The position numbers and the translations under genes were made by a program. This document shows, piece by piece, positions 35,803 through 42,826 of a DNA stretch of 64,000 bases (the stretch's first letter is position 1; each line of letters starts with the position of its first letter). The notes under the pieces were generated by a model. It did not search any database, was not told the DNA's origin, and saw only the letters and a program-made list of their open reading frames with translations. Where the stretch lies: positions 2,976,001 to 3,040,000 of the forward strand of contig NZ_NXNI01000001.1 of NCBI RefSeq assembly GCF_002494345.1. Reading direction: 5' to 3'. The DNA is from Natrinema ejinorense (GTDB lineage Archaea > Halobacteriota > Halobacteria > Halobacteriales > Natrialbaceae).

Positions 35803-37014
35803 GTGACAACGCTGGTCGTCTGCCTCGACCGGACCGACGACGTGGGCCGCAAGACCGGTCTCCGTTCGCCGGTCGTCGGCTGGGAGGCAGTCCGCGCGCT
35901 CGTAACCGACGTCGGCCTCGCGGATCCGGAAGACTCCGGGGTCAACACGTTACTCGAGTCGCTGCGGGTCGCCCAGAACCTCCGCGACGAAAACGAGGAG
36001 GTCGTCGTCGCGGTCGTCTCGGGCGACCACGAGTCGATGGTGTCGGCCGACCGGGCCGTCGCCGAGCAACTCGACGATCTCATCGCCGACCACGAGCCGG
36101 ACTCGGCGGTCGTCGTGACCGACAGCGCCGAGGACGAACGGCTGATTCCGATCGTCGAGAGCCGCGTTCGCGTCGACTCCGTCGATCGGGTCGTCGTCCG
36201 CCAGGCTCGCGATATCGAGTCGACGTACTACCTCCTCAAGCAGTTTCTCGCGGACGAGGAGCTCCGCCAGACGGTGTTGATTCCGATCGGGCTAACGCTG
36301 CTTGTCTTCCCCCTGCTCGCGACGACCGTCGGACCCGCCGAGGGGGCCGCCGCGATCACGACGGTCATCGGCCTGTTCCTGCTCTACAAGGGGTTCAACG
36401 TCGACGAACTCCTGACCAGGCTCGCCCGCCAGACGCGAGAATCGCTGTACTCCGGACAGGTATCGGTCGTGACCTACGTGGTCGCGGCCGGACTCACGTT
36501 CGTCGGCCTGTTCGTGGGCGCGCTGGGCGTCTCGAATCTCGGCGAGACACCCGGCGTCGTGATTCCGGCGATGCAGTTCGCGTACGACAGCATCCCCTGG
36601 TTGGCGATGGCCGCACTGACCGCCAGTGCTGGCCGCCTGCTCGACGAGGCAATCCGTGACGACCCGATTCGAAGCTCGTTTCTCAACCTCCCGTTCATCG
36701 TCGTCGCCGTCAGTCTGGTCGTCCGCGGGTTCTCAGCGTACTTCCTCGAGCAACAGGACGTCATCGGTCAGTTCGTCGTCCCGGCCAACGAGTTCCTCAT
36801 CTTCTCGAACGAGCGGTTCGTGATGGGAACCGGCGAACGACTCGCGCTGTTCGTCGTCAGCGCGATCGTCATCAGCCTCGTCGGGGCACGGATCGCCGCC
36901 GCCGTCAGCGGCTCGAGCGACGCTGCCGATCGGACCGACGGCGGATCGGACCCGGAGCTCACCGACGGCGGGGCCGACACGACCCCCGACGCCTCCGAGG
37001 AGCGGACCCGGTAA
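35803..37014 (+). CDS. DUF373 family membrane protein
   Basis: A 403-residue membrane protein of the archaeal DUF373 family, function unknown. The N-terminal ~150 residues are a soluble alpha/beta domain (TTLVVCLDRTDDVGRKTGLR as the signature, then VVAVVSGDHESMV and AVVVTDSAEDER). Five or six membrane segments follow from about residue 165 to 370, and a Thr/Asp/Gly-rich tail ends the protein. Translation starts with GTG at 35803. A GTG further upstream (35767) overlaps the TTTTAT promoter-like sequence at 35769-35776 and is unlikely. The family is widespread in archaea, usually as a single-copy gene. Confidence 0.9.
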   Translation: MTTLVVCLDRTDDVGRKTGLRSPVVGWEAVRALVTDVGLADPEDSGVNTLLESLRVAQNLRDENEEVVVAVVSGDHESMVSADRAVAEQLDDLIADHEPDSAVVVTDSAEDERLIPIVESRVRVDSVDRVVVRQARDIESTYYLLKQFLADEELRQTVLIPIGLTLLVFPLLATTVGPAEGAAAITTVIGLFLLYKGFNVDELLTRLARQTRESLYSGQVSVVTYVVAAGLTFVGLFVGALGVSNLGETPGVVIPAMQFAYDSIPWLAMAALTASAGRLLDEAIRDDPIRSSFLNLPFIVVAVSLVVRGFSAYFLEQQDVIGQFVVPANEFLIFSNERFVMGTGERLALFVVSAIVISLVGARIAAAVSGSSDAADRTDGGSDPELTDGGADTTPDASEERTR

Positions 37015-37062
37015 GCTCGCCCGACTCGGTATCCATTTACCCCTCCTCCGCGACCACCGACC

Positions 37063-37791
37063 ATGAGCGATGCAGACGGCGCGTGGGTGAGCCTCTTTTC
37101 GGGCGGCAAGGACTCGTCGTGGGCGCTGTATCGGGCCCTCGAGCGGGAGCTGCCGGTCGAGCGACTGGTCACTGTCCACCCCGCAGGCGACTCGTACATG
37201 TATCACGTCCCCGCGACCGAGCTGGCCGCGCTGGCGGCCGAAAGCATCGGCATCGAACTGGTCGACGTCGAACCCGACGACTTCGCGGCCGACACGGCCA
37301 CCGACTCGAGCGTGCAGGGCGACGACGAACTCGAGCCTCTCGAGGCCGCCCTCGAGGCCCTCGATCGCGACCTCCCGGGGGGGATCGCGGGCGTCACCGC
37401 GGGAGCCGTCGAGAGCGAGTATCAGACGAGCCGCATCCAGGGAATGTGTGACCGGCTGGGCTGTGATCTCTTCGCTCCGCTCTGGCAGGAAGACCCCGCG
37501 GAGCTGGCCGACGCGATGCTCGAGGCCGGCTTCGAGATCGAGATTATACAGGTCGCCGCTCACGGCCTGGACGAGTCCTGGCTCGGTCGAACCCTCGATC
37601 GAGAAGCGATCGCGGAGCTCGAGACGCTCCACGAGGAGTACGGCGTCCACATCCTGGGTGAGGGCGGCGAGTTCGAGACGTTCGTGGTGGACGGACCACA
37701 CATGGATCGGCGGATCGCTCTCGAGTACGAACCCGAATGGGAGGGGACGCGGGGCCGGGTGCGAATCACTGACGCGCGACTCGAAGAGTAG
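37063..37791 (+). CDS. dph6: Diphthine--ammonia ligase
   Basis: A 242-residue PP-loop ATPase that amidates diphthine to diphthamide on elongation factor 2, the last step of that modification. The PP-loop SGGKDS is at residues 13-18. Other family motifs are ITAGAVESEYQTSRIQGMCD, APLWQEDPAELADAMLEAGF and VHILGEGGEFETFVVDGP. The full-length gene is intact, ending RVRITDARLEE. Its last 111 bp before the stop are repeated at 37927-38037 with two substitutions, which is unusual (see findings). Confidence 0.93.
   Translation: MSDADGAWVSLFSGGKDSSWALYRALERELPVERLVTVHPAGDSYMYHVPATELAALAAESIGIELVDVEPDDFAADTATDSSVQGDDELEPLEAALEALDRDLPGGIAGVTAGAVESEYQTSRIQGMCDRLGCDLFAPLWQEDPAELADAMLEAGFEIEIIQVAAHGLDESWLGRTLDREAIAELETLHEEYGVHILGEGGEFETFVVDGPHMDRRIALEYEPEWEGTRGRVRITDARLEE
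37674..37784 (+). repeat. 111-bp direct repeat, copy 1 (inside dph6 3' end)
   Basis: This segment of dph6 (from CGAGACGTTCGTGG to GCGCGACTCGA) recurs at 37927-38037 with 109 of 111 bases identical by eye. The repeat unit, counted start to start, is 253 bp. Confidence 0.95.
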
Positions 37792-37926
37792 GTGTCGTAC
37801 CGCGAGTGAGCGAGGGCGCGGCGCTTTGTGCCGCGACCCGGCGAACGAGCGGGATTTTTTGGTCCAGATTTTTGCGCGATGGGTGAGGGTACGAAGTGAC
37901 CGAACCCGAGCGGAAAAAGGTGGTTC
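37785..37926 (+). other. 142-bp spacer between the dph6 3' repeats
   Basis: Non-coding. It contains a possible hairpin GCGGC-N7-GCCGC (about 37817-37833), a T-run GATTTTTTGG at 37853-37862 that could terminate dph6 transcription, and the segments GTACCGCGAGTGAGC near its start and GTACGAAGTGACC near its end. It has no coding bias. Confidence 0.6.
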
Positions 37927-38037
37927 CGAGACGTTCGTGGTGGACGGACCACACATGGATCAGCGGATCGCTCTCGAGTACGAACCCGAATGGGAGGGGA
38001 CGCGGGGTCGGGTGCGAATCACTGACGCGCGACTCGA
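37927..38037 (+). repeat. 111-bp direct repeat, copy 2 (orphan dph6 3' end)
   Basis: A second copy of the end of dph6. The reading frame is intact and ends in TGA (38039-38041). Relative to copy 1 there are two transitions, one silent (GGC to GGT) and one changing Arg to Gln (CGG to CAG). The sequence upstream of the copy is the 142-bp spacer, not dph6. It is most likely a gene-end remnant rather than a functional gene. Confidence 0.9.
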
Positions 38038-38221
38038 GTGAGGGAGAGGTGACAGCGCAGCAGGTCCGCGCCGTCTTTGGAGGTGCTCAAACCGTCGCGT
38101 ATCCCCTCTGACGCCGTGTTGAACCCCCAGGCCGATCGATAGCGGATGATGCGGCTGGGCTATGATTGCTCGTCGCATGAGAGAGCCGAATCGTTTTCAC
38201 ACTTGTTCACGTAACTCAAAC

Positions 38222-39034
38222 ATGGCAAGTGATAGCATACCATATAGAGAGGCGGAGTCACCGATCGACGACATCGCGTATCTCGCACGGTCCCAACATC
38301 GCGTTCCGGCGCTCGTCGCGCTGACGGAGCGCCCTCGAAGTCGCTCTGAACTCTGTGAATTGACCGGCGTCTCGTCTTCCACGATACGGCGGACGTTGGA
38401 CGAGTTCGAAGACCGCATCTGGGTCCGCAAAGACAGCTACCAGTATACAGCAACACGGCTGGGTGAGGTAATCGCGTCGGGGATAGTAGACCTGATCGAA
38501 CGGGTCGAAACGGAGCGGAAATTGCGTGACGTCTGGCACTGGCTCCCCGACGTGGTCAGCGAATACCCCCTCGAGACGTGGGCAGCCATGTCCGTCACAG
38601 TCGCCGAACCCGATGCGCCCTACCGCCCGGTGAATCGATTCGAGTCACTTCTCCAGGAGACGAACGAGCTTCGATTCGTTCGTCCCGAAATTGCCCTGAT
38701 GGAGCCTTGCTTTGACGTTCTTCGACAGCAGGTCGATGCGGGAGTGGACGTCGTTCTGGTGGACCGACCACACAGCCACACGTATTTTCTTTCGACGTAC
38801 CCGGAGCGCAGTGCAGAGATGATGCAACAGGACAATTTCACGGTGTTAGAACACGACGACCTTCCACCGCACGGAATCGGAGTTCTCGACGAGCGCGTCG
38901 CCATCAGCTGTTACGAACGGGATAGCGGGACGGTCCAGGCATTGATCGACACCGACGCAGCGGCTGTCCGCGAGTGGGCGCAGTCGGTGTTCGAAACGTA
39001 CACAGCAGAGGCTCAGCCAGTCGAACCCCAGTAG
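38222..39034 (+). CDS. Winged-helix regulator with FilR1-like middle domain
   Basis: A 270-residue regulator. The N-terminal winged helix (residues ~15-85) includes ARSQHRVPALVALTERPRSR and ELTGVSSSTIRRTLDEFEDR, then YTATRLGEVIASG as wing and linker. The C-terminal ~150 residues (LRFVRPEIALMEPCFDVLRQ, VVLVDRPHSHTYFL, LPPHGIGVLDERVAISCYER) match the ligand-binding part of FilR1-type archaeal regulators. The ATG at 38222 is chosen because upstream in-frame sequence lacks coding bias. Codon use is less GC-rich at third positions than its neighbours, and it lies between the dph6 repeat and a broken OsmC gene, which suggests recent acquisition. Confidence 0.82.
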   Translation: MASDSIPYREAESPIDDIAYLARSQHRVPALVALTERPRSRSELCELTGVSSSTIRRTLDEFEDRIWVRKDSYQYTATRLGEVIASGIVDLIERVETERKLRDVWHWLPDVVSEYPLETWAAMSVTVAEPDAPYRPVNRFESLLQETNELRFVRPEIALMEPCFDVLRQQVDAGVDVVLVDRPHSHTYFLSTYPERSAEMMQQDNFTVLEHDDLPPHGIGVLDERVAISCYERDSGTVQALIDTDAAAVREWAQSVFETYTAEAQPVEPQ

Positions 39035-39302
39035 AATAGAGACTACTGATTTCGTTGCTGGACGTGCGTGATGCGTCGGCTTGTTCGCGGGGTTCGTGCC
39101 GGGGTCGGCGAGGAGACGGTCGGGTCCGACCGTCCTCGGTTTGTTCGGGGGGTCGGCAGGGAGACGGTCAGTCACGGTTGTCCTCGAGTCGCAGGGAACG
39201 CTACTTTTCAGTGACTGCCACAACAGCAGTTCCCGGCGCGCTGTCACGAAGTAACTACAGTATCCTCGCCAGCGTAGCGTCACTGGCAGGGAGGCACCTC
39301 AC

Positions 39303-40011
39303 ATGACAGACACCCAGCAGACCGCACATGGCATCGACCTCGAAACGCTCGACGGGTTCGCCGAACACGCCGCCGAGAACCCCGACGCGGTCCAGCTCGG
39401 GCTCCGTGCGTCCGCGACCTATAGTAGCAACTGAAACGATTTACACACTGATCGCAACGTTGTCGTGCGATCAGGTGTGCAATGACTTTCAGTTGCTACT
39501 ATACGAGGGGACGGCCGCACACAGCCTGGCGAAGATCGACAGCTACGACCTCGGTGGCGAGACGATCCCTCGTGAAACGCGCGAATACACGATTCCGTAC
39601 GGAGGCTGGAAGGAAGTGTTGGACGCCGGTGGGTGGGTCGGCGCGACCGACCGGATGGAACCGATAGAAGTGGCGCTGTCGGCGCTCGCCGCCTGTATCA
39701 ACGTCGGCATCAGCATCAATGCCGCCGCCAACGGCGTGGACATCGAGCACCTCGAGACGCGCGTCGGAACCGATTTCGATCCCGCGGTTCTCTTCAGTCT
39801 CGAGGAACTCAAAGCGGCTGACTCGGTTTTCGAGAACCTCACCGCTGAGGTCGAGATCGACGGCGAGGATCTCGATCGGGACCTGATCGACGAATGGGCG
39901 CGGCGGGCACCCGTCTACACGTTCGTCTCCCTCGCTCAGGACGTCGATATAGCCATCAACACGCCCGCCGAGGTGGCGGGCGACGACTACCCGGTGACCA
40001 CCGACGAGTGA
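39303..40011 (+). pseudogene. OsmC-family gene disrupted by an 82-bp palindromic insertion
   Basis: The first exon-like part (39303-39419) encodes MTDTQQTAHGIDLETLDGFA... up to RASAT. It then runs into the foldback element and stops at TGA (39432-39434). The remainder (39504-40011) continues in a different frame as EGTAAHSLAKIDSYDLGGET ... WARRAPVYTFVSL. Removing 82 bp restores ATYEGTAAHS in frame, the expected OsmC sequence. OsmC/Ohr-family proteins reduce organic hydroperoxides or act as sulfur-transfer proteins. The catalytic-type Cys in ALAACINVGISINAAANG is present. The native enzyme is not made unless the downstream part is started separately. Confidence 0.9.
39420..39503 (+). mobile_element. 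84-bp foldback element, copy B (inserted in OsmC gene)
   Basis: Perfect 17-bp terminal inverted repeats, TATAGTAGCAACTGAAA (39420-39436) and its complement (39487-39503). Inside is an 8-bp perfect stem, TGATCGCA / TGCGATCA, with a 9-nt loop. The pre-insertion sequence inferred from the OsmC frame has a single TA at the junction, so the element proper is about 80 bp with a TA target duplication. It has no coding capacity for a transposase, so it must be mobilised in trans if it moves. Stops occur in two of three frames within each arm. Confidence 0.85.
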
Positions 40012-40133
40012 AGCCCTCGATACGGAGACACTCGAACGCGAGGGCGAGCCGATGGAACCGGGATGTCGCAGGGTCCGCCGAGGCGGCGTTCCACTCCGAG
40101 ACGGGCCGGATGAGTTACGGACGATAGAATCAA

Positions 40134-40185
40134 ACGGTTTGCTGTCCCGATTTACCGGCGACGCTACGACCCCGTCCGTGGGGTC
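40134..40185 (-). repeat. Repeat family R2, copy 3 (core plus hairpin, minus orientation)
   Basis: On the minus strand the 26-bp core occupies 40159-40134 (GCCGGTAAATCGGGACAGCA followed by AACCGT), two differences from the copy at 59446. The associated hairpin GACCCC-GTCCGT-GGGGTC is at 40168-40185, 8 bp from the core and on the same relative side as in the other copies. Confidence 0.6.
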
Positions 40186-40342
40186 GGCGGCTTGCTCGTC
40201 GTCAGGAACGAGGGAGACACCAGCGTCCGGAAGTCGCTGTCAAAGACGAAGCTGTGTTCAACGCGCGAACAAAACGGACTGTAGTAGAGGTCCCCTCCTC
40301 ATCGGTAATGTTTATGAGTCATGTGCTAAAGATATCAAATAT

Positions 40343-40350
40343 TTTAAATC
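40343..40350 (+). promoter_or_regulatory. TATA box of the 45-aa gene
   Basis: TTTTAAAT in an AT-rich block, centred about 29 bp before the ATG at 40376. This fits a leaderless transcript. Confidence 0.6.
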
Positions 40351-40375
40351 CTTGGTGTGAATACCGCAGAACGAA

Positions 40376-40513
40376 ATGGGGGAGCTAAGTGCTGAAAGCA
40401 GACAACACTTGGAGGAAGCGTTACAGAACGATGATCCATCGGAGAAGGATTTCCACGTTCGACAAGTACTACAGGTGTGTGGGGTAGACGATCTTCCGAA
40501 CGAAGTAAAATAG
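40376..40513 (+). CDS. Small acidic protein, 45 aa, leaderless
   Basis: A short ORF encoding MGELSAESRQHLEEALQNDD and then PSEKDFHVRQVLQVCGVDDL to the end. It is helical and acidic, with a single Cys. Support for reality: a good TATA-like box at the leaderless spacing, a clean start and stop (TAG at 40511-40513), and an amphipathic pattern resembling small haloarchaeal proteins of this type that I recall but cannot cite. GC content is clearly lower than in neighbouring genes. Function unknown. It lies in the disturbed patch between repeat R2 copy 3 and foldback copy C. Confidence 0.6.
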   Translation: MGELSAESRQHLEEALQNDDPSEKDFHVRQVLQVCGVDDLPNEVK

Positions 40514-40697
40514 AGCGACTACGTTCTCATCCGTTCAGTGGTCCATCTGTATCGAGTGCGTCGGTGACCCGCACAGTACGGGACCGAGACTCGTGGAGCC
40601 GGTCGGAACGCTTCGAGTGACGAGCCAATCGCTACGGGTCCGTCCGGTGAAGGGTTCCGCACGATCGAGGGCGACCGAGACCTGTTCGTCCGGGAGC

Positions 40698-40781
40698 TAT
40701 AGTCGCCACTGAGAGTCATTGCACACCTGATCGCGCGACAACGCACCGATCAGCATGTAAATGGTTTCAGTGGCTACTATA
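40698..40781 (-). mobile_element. 84-bp foldback element, copy C (supplies a stop codon)
   Basis: Same length as copy B and in opposite orientation. Its arms (TATAGTCGCCACTGAGA and ...TTTCAGTGGCTACTATA) carry a C-G pair where copy B has A-T, a compensatory difference. It overlaps the 3' end of the minus-strand gene at 40767-41525, whose last codons (YSSH and TGA) are read from the element. Confidence 0.85.
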
Positions 40782-41525
40782 CCCGCCCGAGTTCGGCGAT
40801 CGGGCGGTGACTGCGTCGATCGACCGTGCATGGACGCCGGCGACGGCCTCGCGATCGTCCTCGTCCGTCCCCGTCCACCACGCGAGCCGGTCGATCTCGA
40901 GTGGCGAGTACGACGATGTCATCGCCAGCCACTCGCCGGACGCGATCGTCCGCAGAGCCGTCGTCGTTTCGAGGGGCGAGGACTCGAGTTCGGCGTCGAT
41001 GCGGTCGATCAGTGCGACGACCGGTGGGGCGGGCCTGATCGTCTCGACGCCCGCGAGCTGGCGCAGGTACTGGAACGTCGAGGGGCCGACGCCGGCGATC
41101 GAGCCGATGGGGTCTGCCTCGTACCGGTAGTGATCGGCCCTGCTCGCCCACTCGAGCAGTGCGTCGAGATCGTCGGCTTCCGGTCGCTCTGCGAGGACGC
41201 ACGCGGCCTCACAGAGGACGTGTCGTTTCCGCTGGGCACCGAAGGCGGCCACGAGTTCGTCGTCCTCGGGGTCGAGCGCGGCGAGGTCCCCGAAGGAGTC
41301 GACGCGGTCGCTCGCGACGAACGACTCGTGAAACCGGGCGACGGTAGGTGCGATGCCGTCGACGAACCCCTGGCCGGTCGTCGAGGCGGCGGCCTCCGCG
41401 AGGAGCAACGGGGGATCGTCGCCGGTCCAGCGCCGATACTCGCGGAACTCAGCCGCGAGCTCCTCGTAGGGCGTGCCGTTCGCATACGGCTCGAGGAGCG
41501 GCTCCACTGCCGTGTCGGGACTCAT
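40767..41525 (-). CDS. Uncharacterised protein with HhH-like segment; 3' end formed by foldback element
   Basis: A 252-residue soluble protein. The segment DPIGSIAGVGPSTFQYLRQL has the GVG turn and flanking helices of a helix-hairpin-helix, as in endonuclease III-type DNA glycosylases, and a segment before it (AAFGAQRKRHVLCEAACVLA) is helical. I see no catalytic Lys/Asp pair of the HhH-GPD family with certainty, so a DNA-repair role is only a suggestion. The start is the ATG at 41525; an upstream in-frame Met (41540) is possible. The final residues YSSH and the TGA derive from foldback element copy C, so the original C-terminus may have been longer. Confidence 0.65.
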   Translation of the reverse strand: MSPDTAVEPLLEPYANGTPYEELAAEFREYRRWTGDDPPLLLAEAAASTTGQGFVDGIAPTVARFHESFVASDRVDSFGDLAALDPEDDELVAAFGAQRKRHVLCEAACVLAERPEADDLDALLEWASRADHYRYEADPIGSIAGVGPSTFQYLRQLAGVETIRPAPPVVALIDRIDAELESSPLETTTALRTIASGEWLAMTSSYSPLEIDRLAWWTGTDEDDREAVAGVHARSIDAVTARSPNSGGYSSH

Positions 41526-41661
41526 ACGCGTTGTCCACACCTATCATACTGGGGACTGATAGCTGTACCGACCGGTTCGGGGCGTCGGCCGCCGGCCGCG
41601 TGTCCTCGGGTTTCCAGCAAGCAGGTCGGCACTACGGTCGGAATCCCCGAAGAAGAGAGCG

Positions 41662-42633
41662 CTACTCCGTCCCGTTCGTGATGGTCGTGTGCGCGCCGAT
41701 GAGCGCCCCCGCGAGATCTAGCTCCTCGAGATGGGTCCCCTCGTCGATGATCGAGCGGCGGATGTCGCCGTCTCGAACCGTCGCGTTCGGGAAGATGATC
41801 GTCTGCTCGAGCGTCGTTCCCTCGAGGGTCACGTCGTCCATAACGTGGACGTTCTCGCCGATGGTGGTGTCTTCCAGCGTCGCGGAGCCGGCGACGAGCG
41901 AGTCGCCATCGAGGTGCCAGGCGACGGCGTCGAGATAGCTCTCGGGGGTGCCGATGTCGAACCACGCGCCCTCGAAGGTGTAGGCGTAGGTGGGTTCGCG
42001 GTTCTGGAGCCACTGGACGAACCAGCCGGGCTCGTCGGGGTTGTTGCCGTCCTCGAGGTAGGTCTCCAGGAGATCGAGCGAGGTCCGTGGGAACGCATAG
42101 CAGGCGATCGAGACGAGCGTGCTCTTGGGATCGGCGGGCTTCTCCTGGAAGTCGACGACGCGGTCGCCCTCGAGATCGACGAGCCCGTAGGATTTGGCCT
42201 TCTCGCGGGAGCCGACGTCGTAGGCGGCGAGCGTGGGTGCGTCTCGCTCCTGAAACTCGTCGAGGAAGTCGGCGACATCGAAGCTGATCAGGTTGTCGCC
42301 GGCGATGATCAGGAGATCGTCGTCGACGTTCTCGCGGTCGATCAGCTGTGCGAGCGCGCCGACGACGCCGAACTTGTCGTCTTCCTCGGTCGTCTCCTCG
42401 ACCGAGAGTTGGGGTTTCTCGAACTCGCTGTCGGCGAGGTGAGCCTCGAAATCGGGAGCGAACCGCTCGTTGGTGCTGACGTAGACCTCCTCGATCCGAT
42501 CGTCAGCCTCGAGTTCCGCGAAGATGCGATCGACGACGGTCGACTCGCCGATCGGGAGAAACATCTTGGGCCGATGTTTGGTAATCGGCCACATTCGGGT
42601 CGCGTACCCGCCTGCGAGGACGACGGCCTTCAT
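41662..42633 (-). CDS. Sugar-nucleotide pyrophosphorylase (NDP-sugar, GlmU/RmlA-like)
   Basis: A 323-residue nucleotidyltransferase. The signature MKAVVLAGGYATRMWPITKH with RPKMFLPIG is the NTP-binding loop; DDLLIIAGDNLISFDVADFL holds the metal-binding Asp; YGLVDLEGDRVVDFQEKPAD and FEGAWFDIGTPESYLDAVAW complete the Rossmann core. The last ~60 residues are left-handed beta-helix repeats (SATLEDTTIGENVHVMDDVT), as in glucose-1-phosphate thymidylyl/uridylyltransferases of archaea. It would supply NDP-sugars for glycosylation or exopolysaccharide. No other sugar gene is adjacent. Confidence 0.88.
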   Translation of the reverse strand: MKAVVLAGGYATRMWPITKHRPKMFLPIGESTVVDRIFAELEADDRIEEVYVSTNERFAPDFEAHLADSEFEKPQLSVEETTEEDDKFGVVGALAQLIDRENVDDDLLIIAGDNLISFDVADFLDEFQERDAPTLAAYDVGSREKAKSYGLVDLEGDRVVDFQEKPADPKSTLVSIACYAFPRTSLDLLETYLEDGNNPDEPGWFVQWLQNREPTYAYTFEGAWFDIGTPESYLDAVAWHLDGDSLVAGSATLEDTTIGENVHVMDDVTLEGTTLEQTIIFPNATVRDGDIRRSIIDEGTHLEELDLAGALIGAHTTITNGTE

Positions 42634-42808
42634 AGGCCGGACTTCACTTGGGGAAGGTAAGTTACTTGCCCTTTCACTGGATCCGAAACCGTCGCCCGAT
42701 CGACCGACCAACGGCCCAGGCGGAGCGAAAAACGGACGCTCGCTGCATTCCCGTTCGTGTGATCGTCACATTCGGTCCGTCACCCATCAACTGACCGATA
42801 GCCGGCAG

Positions 42809-42816
42809 TATAAATA
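42809..42816 (+). promoter_or_regulatory. TATA box TATAAATA
   Basis: A near-consensus archaeal TATA box 30 bp before the in-frame ATG at 42839. This favours the second start codon of the HTH/zinc-ribbon gene. Confidence 0.6.
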
Positions 42817-42826
42817 CGGAGCACCC

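Larger units (their letters stand above)
40012..40375. other. Gene-poor stretch with possible gene remnant and R2 copy
   Basis: The first ~115 bp have coding-like composition in one frame (ending EAAFHSETGRMSYGR and a TAG at 40125-40127) but no start, and look like the tail of a degraded gene that I cannot name. Repeat R2 copy 3 follows at 40134-40185. From about 40280 the DNA becomes AT-rich and contains the promoter of the small gene at 40376. Confidence 0.4.

Noticed and set aside
37448-38041. ORF running from within dph6 through the spacer into the second repeat
   Set aside because: Its upstream part is a shadow of dph6 in another frame and its spacer part has no coding bias. Only the end coincides with the dph6 repeat.
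39328-40011. A single continuous OsmC-containing ORF starting at 39328
   Set aside because: It starts out of frame inside the real OsmC N-terminal region and only becomes OsmC-like after the foldback element. The true start is 39303 and the gene is interrupted.
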